Positions 1-10,487 of a DNA stretch of 64,000 nt are shown piece after piece. The notes under the pieces were generated by a model. That model saw only the letters and a program-made list of their open reading frames with translations, did not search any database and was not told where the DNA came from. The position numbers were made by a program, and so were the translations under genes. The stretch's first letter is position 1. Every line of letters starts with the position of its first letter. The stretch comes from Hymenopellis radicata (Eukaryota; Basidiomycota; Agaricomycetes; Agaricales; Physalacriaceae): contig JADNRX010000248.1 in assembly GCA_015501595.1 (NCBI GenBank), forward strand, positions 1 through 64,000. Direction: 5' to 3'.

Positions 1-353
1 GAACATGGCACACACGGCGGCAGTGGTGTGCGTCCTGCGCGCGCGTGGCGGCGGCGGCGGCGGTGGTGGCGGCGCCGGCTGCGTGGGTTGACCCGGAGTC
101 TGGCCTTGTGTTGGTTGGGCCATGGTGAAAAGGAACGGTGGAAGAAAAGAAAATGAGATGAATGAATGAGGAGCGGGATACTGAACCGCGAGGAGTCGAG
201 GACACGGACACGACGACCAGCAATACCCAAAGAATTGGATTGCTGTCTCGTTGTATGTACATGTAAATTGTACACGACGACGGCCCTAGATGGCCTGCAC
301 TATCTTATCCTTAGATAAGTTTATCGCTCGTTCCTCGCGATAACTTATCGCGG
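1..353 (-). mobile_element. 5' tip of a tyrosine-recombinase retrotransposon, second copy, cut by the window edge
   Basis: This stretch is nearly identical to 57314-57669, the 5' end of the complete element further right. It contains the A repeat, the start of the Gag-like ORF and its proline-rich segment, all read on the minus strand. Small differences (for example one base missing in the run before the ORF start) show that it is a separate copy. Homology to the other copy stops at 353/354, the tip of the A repeat, and what follows (cattgagtctc...) is unrelated to the other flanks. The rest of this copy lies left of the window. Confidence 0.85.
336..352. repeat. 17-bp palindrome at the retroelement tip
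   Basis: The sequence cgcgataacttatcgcg is a perfect inverted repeat of 8 bp arms around one base. The same 17 bp ends the A repeats at 51903-51919 and 57652-57668. Its place at the exact terminus suggests the crossover or binding site of the element's tyrosine recombinase; that role is inferred. Confidence 0.8.
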
Positions 354-354
354 A

Positions 355-404
355 CATTGAGTCTCTGTACTCACTTATGTTCTATAGCGTGGTTCCCATT
401 TGCT
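355..404 (+). repeat. 50-bp inverted repeat, left arm
   Basis: These 50 bases match the reverse complement of 3101-3150 at 49 of 50 positions (one G/A difference near the outer end). The left arm directly abuts the tip of the retrotransposon copy. The pair encloses the HAD phosphatase gene and the plus-strand P450 fragment. Confidence 0.9.
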
Positions 405-495
405 ACCTTCCTCAAATCGTTCTCATCAATTACATGTGCAATCTATGGAAAAAGTTCTTCAACTGATACTTCCAGAGCAGATTCGAACTAAAATA

Positions 496-1611
496 TTAAG
501 CGGATGCTATAGTAAACTTCAATCGACCGTGCTCCGCCACCTCGCACGTCACAAAGTCCATATTCTCAAGGATGTAATGCGCGCCACATCCTTCTATCTT
601 CGACCTCTCGTGGGATGTGCAGACCGCAATGACTGTAGCACCACTCGCCACGCCAGCGCGAATACCAGATGGCGAATCTTCAAAGACCACACACTTGGAC
701 GCGTCATATCCTAAACATTTGGCTGCGAGAAGGAATGGATCGGGAGCAGGCTTTCCGGCTTTCAGGCGCTTGTCATCGGCGGTAATGGTTACGGGAGGCG
801 GCGTGATGCCCACACGCGCCATACATCCGAACGCTAGAAGGACCCGAATCAGGACGAGAAAGGGTGAAAAAAAATGCTACTGACCATAGGTTTTAGCGCC
901 AGATGTCGCGACGGCATACCTTCCTTGGGGAAGAGAGTCCAACATCTTTTTCACGCCGGGGAGAATGCGAACGGAACGATCCACGCTCGCCGCCTCAATC
1001 TCCCATGCCTCCATCACGTCCTCGATAACCTTTGCCTCAGAGTTGAGTTCAGAAGCAATGATTTCGTTGTGGGCGATGTCCATGTCGTCATCGTCGAATG
1101 TCGGCGCATATTCTGGGACTGACGACATACGAAAGGCGTTGTCCACTTGTGACAAGAACGACGGACGATGTGAAGGAGCGGACGATTCGGAATTACGAGA
1201 TGAGGGCTCAGAGCTCTCTGGGGTAAGAGCGGGCGTAGATTCGCTAAAGACCGATGTCGCTTCAGAGCCACGCCTGGATCCAGGTCCATGGTGGTTATAT
1301 GCGTCTGCAAAGTAGAGAATCGTTTCCTCAAACTGGGTGACTGCCGCGTCCATCTCGTGCGCCTTGATCTCGGGTTTGAACTCGGCGAGATTGTCAATGG
1401 CCCGCTTCCCGTGCGTCGCGGCGATGACGCGTTCGGGATCTTCGCCGATGTCCTGAGCGACTTTTCCCCAAGCGGCCTCCACAGCTGAGATAGAATCGGT
1501 CAACGTTCCATCCTGAAAGGCGGGACACGTCAATAACGCGTAAATAAGAGAAAAACGGCGGCCCACCATGTCGAAGAGAACAGCGTCCGCGTAGAAGGTT
1601 TGGCTAGACAT
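496..1611 (-). CDS. HAD-superfamily sugar/glycerol phosphate phosphatase
   Basis: Three exons join into one frame: 1611-1567, 1512-885 and 833-496, with introns of 54 and 51 nt. The first intron splits the nucleophile motif, which becomes FDMDGTLTDS after splicing, as in HAD phosphatases. Further HAD motifs are VATSGAK (motif II Ser), KGKPAPDPF-like KAGKPAPDPF (motif III Lys) and VVFEDSPSGIRAG (motif IV). The order and the closing motif match fungal glycerol-3-phosphatase / 2-deoxyglucose-6-phosphatase (GPP/DOG) proteins, which are cytosolic and Mg-dependent. A Ser/Pro/Asp-rich insert of about 60-70 residues sits in the cap region (near residues 100-165), where the usual proteins have none; it has no splice sites that would remove it cleanly. 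The gene lies between two inverted repeat arms, but its own frame is intact. The substrate is not decided by sequence. Confidence 0.82.
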
Positions 1612-2868
1612 AGTAAATGGCGATAGTGTAGATTGTGGAAGATAGGCTGTGAATTGGATAGAGATGGTGGTAGTTTGAGTGCAAGAGACGATTTGACGTC
1701 CGCTTCTTTTCGCGTTGTTTTTATACCCAGACAGACAGGGGCTGCCGGTAGGTGCGCCACAGAGCCTTGCTTTTACCAGACATGAAAATAAGCATTTTTA
1801 TATTACTGGGGATATAATTAAGTACTAATCGCCCATATCCCGACACGCTAGACAGGGCGGGTGTTTAGCAGGTTCGGTAGTAAGAAGGCGAAGCTTTTCT
1901 CTTTACGAACGTGATAAAATCAGCTGAATACCAATCTGGCTTGAGCAACGGTAAAAAACCAGCACTGTTGATGCATTCCCTGGCGCAATTCACTCTCGAT
2001 ATGTCGCCTGCTTCGCTTCAACGACTCCTTCACGAACATTCTATCACCCACGGCGCGTCTGACAACCTTTTCATACTTCTATCTTCCCACCAGCAGTGCG
2101 GGTCGGAATGCTTATTCTTAAATGGGTCTTGATGTAGATCTAATACTGGTATCTACTTGTAGCCTCATTGTCGGCTCCGTCCCCTCTGATACCAAGTGTG
2201 GCGTAGAACTTGGCGGCCTATACAGAGGCCTACGTTCTTCGTTCGTTCGTTCGTTCCCTATACAAGAGTGTCCCGGTGTACTGGTTGTAATATTTTTTCC
2301 CTTCTTTAGGAGAGGTTCAGCTCGCGGACAAGAGGAGGAAGTAGCTCACGACGGGGATCAACAATGTCTACTACGCTGCAAAGGTCAAGTTCTATGAGAA
2401 GATTTTCCCCTCTATTCTAAGCAAATGCCAAGTTGAACTTTTCATAGTAAAAGAAAAGTCTAACCTCCGTTTGTAGGCTTTCGTCATGTTGGGCATCATG
2501 GACCTGTTGTAGCCGCGACATCCTCCGTAACCTCAAACACACCCGCTACTGAACACGAGTTTTTACACATGGAAATCTACATCAAACTCCTGCAAACCGA
2601 CATCGTCATTCTCGACGATGGTTTTGACCTCTGGAAAGCGCGGAACGATCTTACAATCAAACGGTAGCGGCTGTCTGAATTATCTCTCTCATGAGTAAGG
2701 AAATAGACATATGAGACTGCCATGGGCGTACGTCACATCAGGTACTATGTCTCTGCCTTAAATACCCAAAGCAGAGACACGATCGCGGTATACGCGGCGT
2801 CTACAGCAAGGTGGCGGCCGGGGCAGATCCTGAGGTCGTCACTTTTTTTGACTTACGCTGGGGTTTAG
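1612..2868. other. No recognisable gene
   Basis: The first 150 bases upstream of the HAD start should hold its promoter. The rest has only short unconvincing reading frames. A (gttc)4 microsatellite lies near 2241-2256. Part of the missing P450 middle might have decayed here, but I could not recognise it. Confidence 0.5.
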
Positions 2869-3066
2869 GTTCAACTGTTCTTGCTAACGTTTGGTACCCC
2901 AACCGCGGTATTTCTCGCTAAAGTTGACTGACAATGTGGTCACTAGGGCGATTATGCATGATGAAGACAACTACCCCAATGCCGAGGCGTTTGACCCAGA
3001 GAGGTTTCTGGGACCCAAGCCTCAGCCTGATCCGACGGCGATGGGAGCGTTTGGCTTTAGTCGACG
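2869..3066 (+). pseudogene. Cytochrome P450, 3' fragment (PERF to heme-loop region)
   Basis: Two exon pieces (2869-2893 and 2947-3066) join across a 53-nt GT-AG intron into GSTVLANVWAIMHDE... followed by the PERF motif (FDPERFLGP) and the start of the heme-binding loop (FGFSRR). The next bases are a canonical donor (gtaaga), but the following exon with the heme-ligand Cys is absent; the sequence runs into the 50-bp inverted repeat instead. It is on the strand opposite to the N-terminal half at 3151-3989, so the gene was broken by rearrangement. Confidence 0.85.
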
Positions 3067-3100
3067 GTAAGAAGGCTCGCGTTGAAGCGCATTGATATCA

Positions 3101-3150
3101 AGCAAATGGGAACCACGCTATAGAACATAAGTGAGTACAGAGACTTAATG
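3101..3150 (-). repeat. 50-bp inverted repeat, right arm
   Basis: Reverse complement of 355-404 with one mismatch. It sits exactly between the two opposed halves of the P450 pseudogene: the plus-strand intron donor is 34 bp to its left and the minus-strand exon ends at its right edge. Confidence 0.9.
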
Positions 3151-3989
3151 GCGTCGGCATTTCGTCACACCTGGCACATATCTGAGTATCGGCAAGTAGT
3201 CGATGGCATAATTTCCTGGAACCATTGCCCATCCAGCGCTCCGCAAAGAGTTGTCCGCAATCTTGACGTACTCGTCGTCGTCGGGGTTAACGTGGTACCC
3301 ATACACAACGTACAGTATAATTGATCCAGCGTGGCTGAGGAGGGCTAAGAATATATCATGGATCGCACAAAGCCAGGCCTACTGTCGAACGTATTGGAAG
3401 AAACCATCCGGTTGGCTAAGCATGTGCTTCAGGAGGGTAACGGAAGCGCTCAATTGGATGGGACGATAAGTCGCAACCGCATTGGAGTTGAAGTATTGAT
3501 GGAAGGTCTTGCGGTGGGATCTGCATGTCTATTCTAGGAGCAAGATACCTGGAGCTTGCTAAAAACGCACCTCCATCCGTCAGAATATCGCATGAAACCA
3601 AAGCTCCATTTCCATTCCATCAGTTGTCTAAGCATGTAAAACGCTGCCTTTAGAAGTGAGTGATAATACATCCGGCGAGAGCAGAATCACGAACATGGTC
3701 GGTCAGAATAGTTTGTAGAGCGCTCTTCGAAGAGCTCGACGGCCGCCTTGATGGAGTTTAGGATGATAACGGGTTGGCCAAGGACTTTGATCGACAAGAG
3801 GTCAGAGTCGTAGGTAGAAGCCCAGTCGGCATAGGTCAGCCAGGCATTCCGTGTCGGTCTGTCAAAAAGGTTGCCTATGAAGGGAAGACCTTTGGGTCCT
3901 GGAGGCAGAGATAGCCTATGACGATGACGAGCGCCCTATAACACGATAGTCGCGAGAATGATGAGCAGCAGGAGAAGAAAGGGATCCAT
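3151..3989 (-). pseudogene. Cytochrome P450, N-terminal half (CYP5150/CYP512-like)
   Basis: Read on the minus strand from an ATG at 3989: a hydrophobic anchor (MDPFLLLLLIILA), the proline hinge LPPGPKGLPFIGN, then conserved segments such as FGFMRYSDGWR, HRKTFHQYFN and GNYAIDYLPILRYVPG, spread over exons separated by short introns. These are typical of mushroom microsomal P450 monooxygenases. There is an in-frame TAG right after the anchor and the reading stops at the inverted repeat after YVPG. Helices I and K and the heme loop are missing here; a 3' fragment in opposite orientation is at 2869-3066. The family is firm, the subfamily only a guess. Confidence 0.88.
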
Positions 3990-5990
3990 GCTCAGCCTGA
4001 TAAGGGCTCGAGGGTGCCGTTATATACATAGGCCTGTTACGGGACACCCAAGCGGCTTGATATCCAGTGGAGATCCTGCCAACATCCGATGATAGAGGGA
4101 GAACTGAAATTTGCGAGATGCCTCATCATGGGATATACCTTCAAGTTCCGAGTCGTTGGTCCCGTATAGGGTACTTTAAGGTCGTGGCCGCTGGCGAGAA
4201 GAACCCGGAGCTTGTTGAAGCCTTCGAGGATGGCGCTTCGAGGCGTTGAAAAGATTAGAAGACCGTGTCCGACTGTCCCATGCGCGAAAGGTAGTGCTGT
4301 TCACGTGCGAGGCAAAAAAAACAAGCTGGAGCGGACAAAGTGCCGAGTGCTTACACGCGGTGCCTCGTGCAGCACTGGTAAGAATTACAGAAGCTGACGT
4401 TTTCCACCGGATTGAGGGTCGACTCTGTTCGTCAGACTTACTGACAGTGATATCCAAAGGGTGGGGGAGCTCGTGCCTACAGTAATGTGAGGCTGTCATG
4501 CGCATGCAGCTATTGGTGCGCTGAACGGTGAACCTTCGGGAGTGCACTGTACACTCGAAATTTTCTGTAGTTGATGGTCAAATTCAGAAGGCGAAAATCG
4601 TGACGCCACGCGATCGCGATCAAGCCTTGTTTAACCCTAACCCTAGGCAGGATCTCTGTCTCCCTCCGTTATGATACGGTTATGGTTCTGGTCGTCCCCC
4701 GACACGCCCCCGCCGCCGCCGCCGTTGCCATTTTCATATACACCGCCATGATTATGCATCGGGCTAACACGCAGACTCCAAAATGCTGCTGCGGACCACG
4801 ACCACTTTGTTTTAGGCGACACGCGATACCGTTGTCGCTGACATTGTGAATACCGCATACTTAGATATATGCGGCTATGGAGGATCTGATAGGCAAATAG
4901 AACGAGCAAATCTGTTTGGTACGTTACTGGGTCCTCTCAGAAAGTCGTTTCTGGCTCACATCCGGATAGAATGGAGCTGTTCGCTCAAACAACGCGAGAC
5001 GGGCCGATACTGCGAGGCAATAATACTCATGTGCTATACGCTCTTATACGCTACTGCGACGTATCAAGGCCCCATCAAGATTCCGATGCCACACACTCGG
5101 GAACTGAAGCCGGCTCGTCGCTTCTGACATTCGTGTATTGAGCCAAATCGGACAGCTGTGAGTTCTTTCCTGTCCTACCGTTAGACGGATAGTAAACTGA
5201 AGCAACGATAAAGACCAATAGGAAGGTTTTCCAAGTTCGAACTTTGCGATTTCGTTTGTTATGTGTGGATGTCATGCGTATGATAAGCCAATATGTTCCG
5301 AGCCGATGCTGGCGATTGCAGAATACCGTCAGTTACATTCTGTTCTTTTCTTGTTCAGATTTGACATTCGTGATTAGCACTATCATGATCTATAGAAGGA
5401 ATAGTCTGTATAGAACCTGAACATTTTACTCACGGCGATACAATCAATGTTTCACAGGTCGGTCTTCCTCTTCCTCAATTGAATGACTGTATGCCTAAAA
5501 TTGACCTTCCAGTTTACTAGACGGCTTCGAGCAATGCTCTCGGACGTTTGGTAAAGACGGCGTTTCGCAGGCTCAACCTAGACGGGATTACTGTGATGGG
5601 CAAGATCCGACGGATATACTTGCTTGGCGACCACAACTGCGCCACTAGCACAGGAAACAAACGGTGTTGGTGCCACAAACACCCCGTGTCCCTACAACCA
5701 GCTGCCTCCTTATGGAATAGCGCTATCAAATTCCTATGAATCATAAATATTGACAACGCAGAGGACAATTCTCTCCGAAAGTAGGGAATCCTTTGCAGTA
5801 CGTTAATACTCCGTAAGCCTATATTCCTCTAATATTTGTCTTCCCTAACGGCTCGCAGATCCGTCATTTTGAGTTTGCATTGCTGCGTTACATCCGTGTC
5901 GGCAACTTCAAATTTGACCGCCCTACTCTACCATTGCACACCCTTCCCTCTTCTTCTCCACTTATACTCCCACCGCCGTGCAGGCCTCCT
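3990..5990. other. Gene-poor stretch
   Basis: I see no conserved coding sequence on either strand. A telomere-like motif lies at 4631-4647. The last ~100 bases are pyrimidine-rich and should contain the promoter of the hydrolase gene starting at 5999. Confidence 0.5.
4631..4647 (+). repeat. Short interstitial telomere-like motif
   Basis: ttaaccctaaccctagg holds two CCCTAA units, the complement of the TTAGGG fungal telomere repeat. The exact 17-mer recurs inverted at 35687-35703. Such teloboxes also occur in fungal promoters, so it need not mark an old chromosome end. Confidence 0.6.
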
Positions 5991-5998
5991 GTGAATCA

Positions 5999-7670
5999 AT
6001 GCCAAAGCGCGACACCCATCCATACACCATCATCGACCCTAGCTCGGTACCAGGCATAGAGCAAGTGTCCTTTCGCGCGCGACTTCCTCTCGAGTCTCCA
6101 CCGCCGTTCCCAGCATCATCTTTACCCCGCTTGCCCTCATGTAAACCACGACCGAAGTGGTTACCAGAAGGATGGTCTCATTCGACTCATATCATTCCAG
6201 CCGCGTACCCTAGATCATCTGGGGAAGTCGAACTTCCAGCTCGACCGAAATTCGATCCGGGGAGGTCAAAGGCGGAGAGAATGCAGGACGTGCGAAGAGC
6301 CCACGCGAGGTTACTACAGCTGCGAAATAGAGAGCTGCTGCCGGCGAGGAACGAGAAGGTCTTGTGGATCTGTGCAGACCGCTATGTGCGCTCGAGGGAG
6401 AGTGGGAACGGACTTACACTCTTCTTCGCACACGCGAATGGGCTTAGTAAGGAGGTAACCCTGACGAGTCTGCTGTCTGTATGGGCTTTTCTAATGAGTA
6501 TCTCGTGTAGACATGGGACCCAACCATATCGCGAGTCTTGGACGCTCGCACTGGGCGTTCAATCTCCGAGGTGTGGGTTTGGGACGCGGTTAATCATGGA
6601 GATTCCTATATTCTCAATGACGGAAAGCTCAATATGATGTGTATGCATTGCTTCCATTATGCGCCACACATGCACTGATAGTTTTTGTAGTTCATTGGCA
6701 TGAAAGCGTCCGGGATCTACTAAACTTCCTCGTCTACTATCTTCCGTCCGGTCCCGTCAACAGTTTACCTCTTCACCTTCCTCGACTGAGACACTCAGAA
6801 TCTGCAGATCGTCTTGAAAAGGGCTTTAGACTTCGCAAGATAATCGCAGTAGGTCATTCATTCGGTGGCACTATTTGGTTTGTTCTCGTTAGTTTCATGG
6901 GACATGTAAGCCGTCTAACATCTCTTACATAGCACCCTCGCCGCGTTATCTCATCCAGTGCTTTTCTCCTCGCTTATCCTTATTGACCCCATCATTGTCT
7001 ACCCCGTCGCTGGTCAACAAGCGGAGCGCCATTTTGAGAAACTAACACTTGGTGCTTTGAGCAGGCGTGATACATGGAAGGACGAGTTCGTATTTACCAT
7101 TGTCTTTCTTGATTTCGGTAGACTCACCTCATTCACAGACAAGAAGCTCGCGTACAAATGAGCTCTCTTCCTCTATTCCAACGCTGGGATCCGGATGTTC
7201 TAGACGCGTATTTCGAGCATGGCTTGCGCCACGTATCTGAGGGGAACGTAACCTTGAAGACGCCCGCCATCCAGGAGGCGGTGACGTTCTCCGACACTTG
7301 GACTGGGTGTGAGGAGGCGTGGGTGAGATTATTCAGAGGGGAGCTCGACGAACGGGTAGCGTTGATGTGGATTGTTCCAGGAAAGGGCGAGGAAGAGTAA
7401 GTTGGCGCCCAATGTTCAAGTGTATGCAACCTGATATCTGGTTTTAGAGTTGCGGGGCCTGGGAAGACACGGCCACGCGTGTGGTTGAGGCGGAAAGAAT
7501 GCGTCGAATGTTATGATTGATGGTGCGGGGCATCTGATACCGCAAGAGAAGCCACGAGAATTAGGTGGGTGGTGCTTTGATGTGCTCGCGTCATTTCTCA
7601 TGTGGTGCTAGCGGAGGAGATATGCGCCTTTATTGACAGGAAGTACGGCAGGATGAAGTCGAAGATGTAG
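5999..7670 (+). pseudogene. Alpha/beta hydrolase, copy A (Lpx1-like), frameshifted before the catalytic His
   Basis: Start ATG 5999 (MPKRDTHPYTII). Exons join through six or more introns of about 50 nt, giving FFAHANGLSKE, then WVWDAVNHGDS, the nucleophile elbow VGHSFGG, SSLILIDPII, DTWTGCEEAWVRL and a last exon ending in SKM before TAG at 7668-7670. The fold is an alpha/beta hydrolase like fungal peroxisomal lipase/esterases; SKM is a type 1 peroxisomal targeting signal. The paralogue at 13412-15056 has the same exon plan. In the exon starting after 7446 an extra A (aaa instead of aa, near 7493) shifts the frame, so a stop comes before the catalytic-His motif GAGHLIP. As written the product would lack the His and the targeting signal. 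This may be decay or a base error; otherwise the gene looks intact. Confidence 0.75.
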
Positions 7671-7689
7671 AATGGACTCTATACCACAT

Positions 7690-8015
7690 ATACTTCGTAC
7701 TTCCCTGCGTTGCACGCTTTGACCAATAACGTGGCTCTCGACACAACGTGGATAGTGTGGCGCGATAAATTAATGCTTGTACAACATAAGGTCTAGCCCC
7801 CATTGACTGACCCCACAATCGGTAGAACGGGGTGGTAACGTCTCTGAACGATTCGACAATCGGGCGACGAAACGGTATAAAGAGAACCGGGAATCTAAGT
7901 ATTCACAAGACCTACACTTTGCGGACTTGTTCACACGCGTTTCATGTCGCACGTCCACAACGACACCCACTTTCTCTAAATGACGAAGACGCAGGCACGA
8001 CGTGCCAGAGCATGA
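7690..8015 (+). pseudogene. Remnant of the F-box gene family (promoter plus deleted coding part)
   Basis: This region matches the upstream region of the F-box copies at 9545-9741 and (inverted) 31547-31770, including the phrases tagtgtggcgcgata and caatcgggcg. After about 7905 it jumps into scattered pieces of the coding part (cacacgcgtttcatgtcgcac, then the part coding for the Asn-Asp-Thr segment). The F-box start itself is missing. Confidence 0.7.
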
Positions 8016-8470
8016 GGTTGAAACATTAGATGACTGATGGGCCCTGTCCGATTCATTTTTGTAGGAACGGTGATTTGTTCCACGAAGTATGCGATCCAAC
8101 TAGTCAATCGCGGCATGAGATCAGTGAGCATTCTGATGGCAGTGGACTCCTGAGGTCCTCGAAGAGGATCTTTAGCGCAGCTTAACATCAAAGCGGCGAC
8201 GCACGATACAACAGCACCCTGAGGATTGTCGGTATAAAAAACAGGATGCGCGGACGACGTGCCGTTTTTGGCGGAAACACCGGCCATCTTTGTCGCCGTC
8301 GTAAGACAGCAATTGTCTGTAGTTCCCTGAGTCGTAGAGGCTCTATGCTTCGAAAGTGTGCAATCAGATATGATAATGATACAGCATTTGACACGTTACA
8401 GTTGATTTGAAGGAAATTCTACTATACTTAGGACAGCAATCCACACAAGCTTACAATAACACGCCAAGGT
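8016..8470. other. Unassigned
   Basis: A minus-strand open frame of about 100 codons overlaps 7976-8287 and includes a hydrophobic stretch, but I do not recognise it and cannot tell whether it is an exon. Confidence 0.3.
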
Positions 8471-8471
8471 C

Positions 8472-9211
8472 ATGGCACCCAATATGGCGTGCTATCGCCC
8501 GTTTTCTGTGTCTATACGCGCCGCCGGCTGCAATCCCATAGCCCTGACAGTATGTGTTAACCTCAGCATGAGTGAGATTGTTAATTGCGGTGACGCTGGT
8601 CAAAGCAGGGAGACCCTGTTCAAGGGTTATAACACGTCCAAAAAACAGATTTATGGACGCACTATAGTGGTGGGGTCGACACCTGGATTAACAGGCGCAT
8701 TGTTGTTGAAGTTGATAATGTCGAATGGGTATGTATGGCCGTTGCCGTTGGTTGCGTTGGAGACCTGAGAACAATGAGGGCAGAATGGGTCGAAAAGAAG
8801 AGCACCATACCTTCCCCAACCTACTTTCTATTGTCCCCAACCTGTCTTCTATACGATTGAGCTGGACCTGTACGGCAGCGAACCATGGAGGTGCGGCGGC
8901 TAATTTGATAATTCTGTGAGCGGCCGATGACGTTGAGAGCAAGATACTTGCCAGCCCCTGCACGATGCGATAGGATGCTGTGCTCGTACTCAGCAGCGGC
9001 CACGACGTCTGCGTTTGTGGCAGTCCCGGGGCTCCCGATTCTGACCAAAATCCTTTAGCTAGTATTGGAGTGGCGGGTATAAACTCACGGTGCGACTGGT
9101 AAACCTTCACAGAGTATTCTTGCGCAGCCTGGCATCTGCGACGGTCGGAGGGAGGGCCGGCGCTAGCGGCGGAACTATGCCTGCAGCGTTAGCGGGCACA
9201 AGGAGAGCCAT
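8472..9211 (-). pseudogene. Mushroom coiled-coil protein of unknown function, copy 1, frameshifted
   Basis: From ATG 9211: a proline-rich start (MALLVPANAAGIVPPLAPAL), then PTVADAR, an intron, SGAPGTATNADVVAAAEYE and a heptad-like segment WFAAVQVQLNRIEDRLGTIE. The same order is found in the copy at 11317-12059, about 2.8 kb away. Compared with that copy one base is missing in the PTVADAR codons (near 9130), which breaks the frame. A further conserved piece lies near 8640-8700. The protein type (N-terminal Pro-rich, coiled coil) is common in agaricomycetes; I know no function. Confidence 0.6.
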
Positions 9212-9399
9212 TCAAAGTGCAGTTTCGCAACGGTGGGCGAAAGAAGCTTGCCGACGTGGTCGCCATTGTTCAACTTGAAACTCTCCGCGGTCACGTGTAT
9301 CCGCACGTGACAGAAATGGCCCGCCTTTGCCGCCATAACCAGAAAAGGGCATCTGCGGACAAAGTCCTGTTACCAAGGAACTGTACATTGTTTAGATGT

Positions 9400-9741
9400 C
9401 TGGTTTTCACACACCGTAGACATCTTGGTCTCTGAATTCGATCAACGATCATGGGCGACAATCTTCGAGCATTGTCCTCGGCTTATTCGTGTTACCGATC
9501 CTAAGCTCTTAGCTCTTGGTGGTATGTGTCTTCGCTATTTGCTGTATTGCACGCTTTGACACTAACGTCGCTGCCGACACTACTTTGTTAGTGTGGCGCG
9601 ATAAAACAATGCTAGTCCAACATAGGGTCTAGCCCATTGACTGAAGGTGGTAATGTCTCTGAATGATTCAACAATCGGGCGCCGAAATGGTATAAAGAGG
9701 ACTGGGAATTCATTCACAAGACCACTCTGTCTATCTGCATC
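9400..9741 (+). promoter_or_regulatory. Shared upstream region of the F-box copies
   Basis: The block 9400-9741 is the reverse complement of 31990-31547 with scattered changes. Close to the ATG it holds ggtataaagagg (a TATA-like box about 50 bp upstream), conserved in both copies and in the remnant at 7690. The part from 9440 to 9530 resembles the end of an upstream gene duplicated with it. Confidence 0.5.
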
Positions 9742-10487
9742 ATGTCTTCCACTACCTCCTCATTAACTGAACTTGGCTCGCGCCTACCCTACGAGCTCAT
9801 CGAGATCATCATCCGCGAAGCCTGGCTGTCACATAATCTCACCCTCCGCGAACGCATGGACATGTTCACCTCCTTTTCCCTCGTCGGCCTCGACTTTGCA
9901 TGGAGTTTACACGCGTCTTCATGTCGCACGTTCACATCTTCAACCATGCCATTACAAACACTACATACAGTACGCGTACCACAACGACACCGACTTTCTC
10001 CAAATGATGAGGAAACTTGGTCGCTGTCTGGACGCACGCACGTCATGCCGGAGCATCACCACCCACTGCCCAAGCCATCCCGACGATCCCGAACTCGACA
10101 TCGATATGTCAGAGGTCCTCGACAACATCGCGTGCATCATCCTGCCAAATTCCCTAGGTACACTACTTTGGGATCGTTTATCACGACTGACCGTCAAGGA
10201 CGGAAACCTTGCATCTCTTTCACTCCCAAGCAGGTGGATGTACTCGAGGTGACACAGGTCATGAGCGCAAAGCTAGCGTCGCATAGCAGGGAGGAGGACT
10301 TCAAGTTGAGCACTCTTCCGCGGCAGTGGAGATACTCGGTTACGAAGGCGGAGTTGCTAACATTCATCGCTTGGAGGTGTATGGCGGCAACGCTGCTTTG
10401 ATGTCTGGTTTGACGAAGGCATGCCCAAACGCTAGGGTGGTGATACATAATTGCCATGAATTCCGGGGGATTACTTCTCGAACGTAG
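9742..10487 (+). pseudogene. F-box protein, copy 1, frameshifted
   Basis: Starts MSSTTSSLTELGSR followed by an F-box-like segment LPYELIEIIIREAW, then a region with FSLVGLDFAW. Compared with the copy at 30795-31546, one base is missing at the Trp codon near 9902 (catggag versus catgggag) and one near 9949 (atgccat versus atgcccat). After these the other copy's frame resumes, and the end (ITSRT, stop at 10485) is the same. The frame around the F-box is good here, while in the other copy it is broken at another place. F-box proteins recruit substrates to SCF ubiquitin ligases; this one would have no recognisable repeat domain. Confidence 0.7.

Noticed and set aside
2250..2440. P450 middle exon upstream of the plus-strand fragment
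   Set aside because: No frame shows helix I or K motifs; similarity could not be supported.
4631..4647. Chromosome end or assembled telomere
   Set aside because: Only two repeat units are present, with gene-bearing DNA on both sides.
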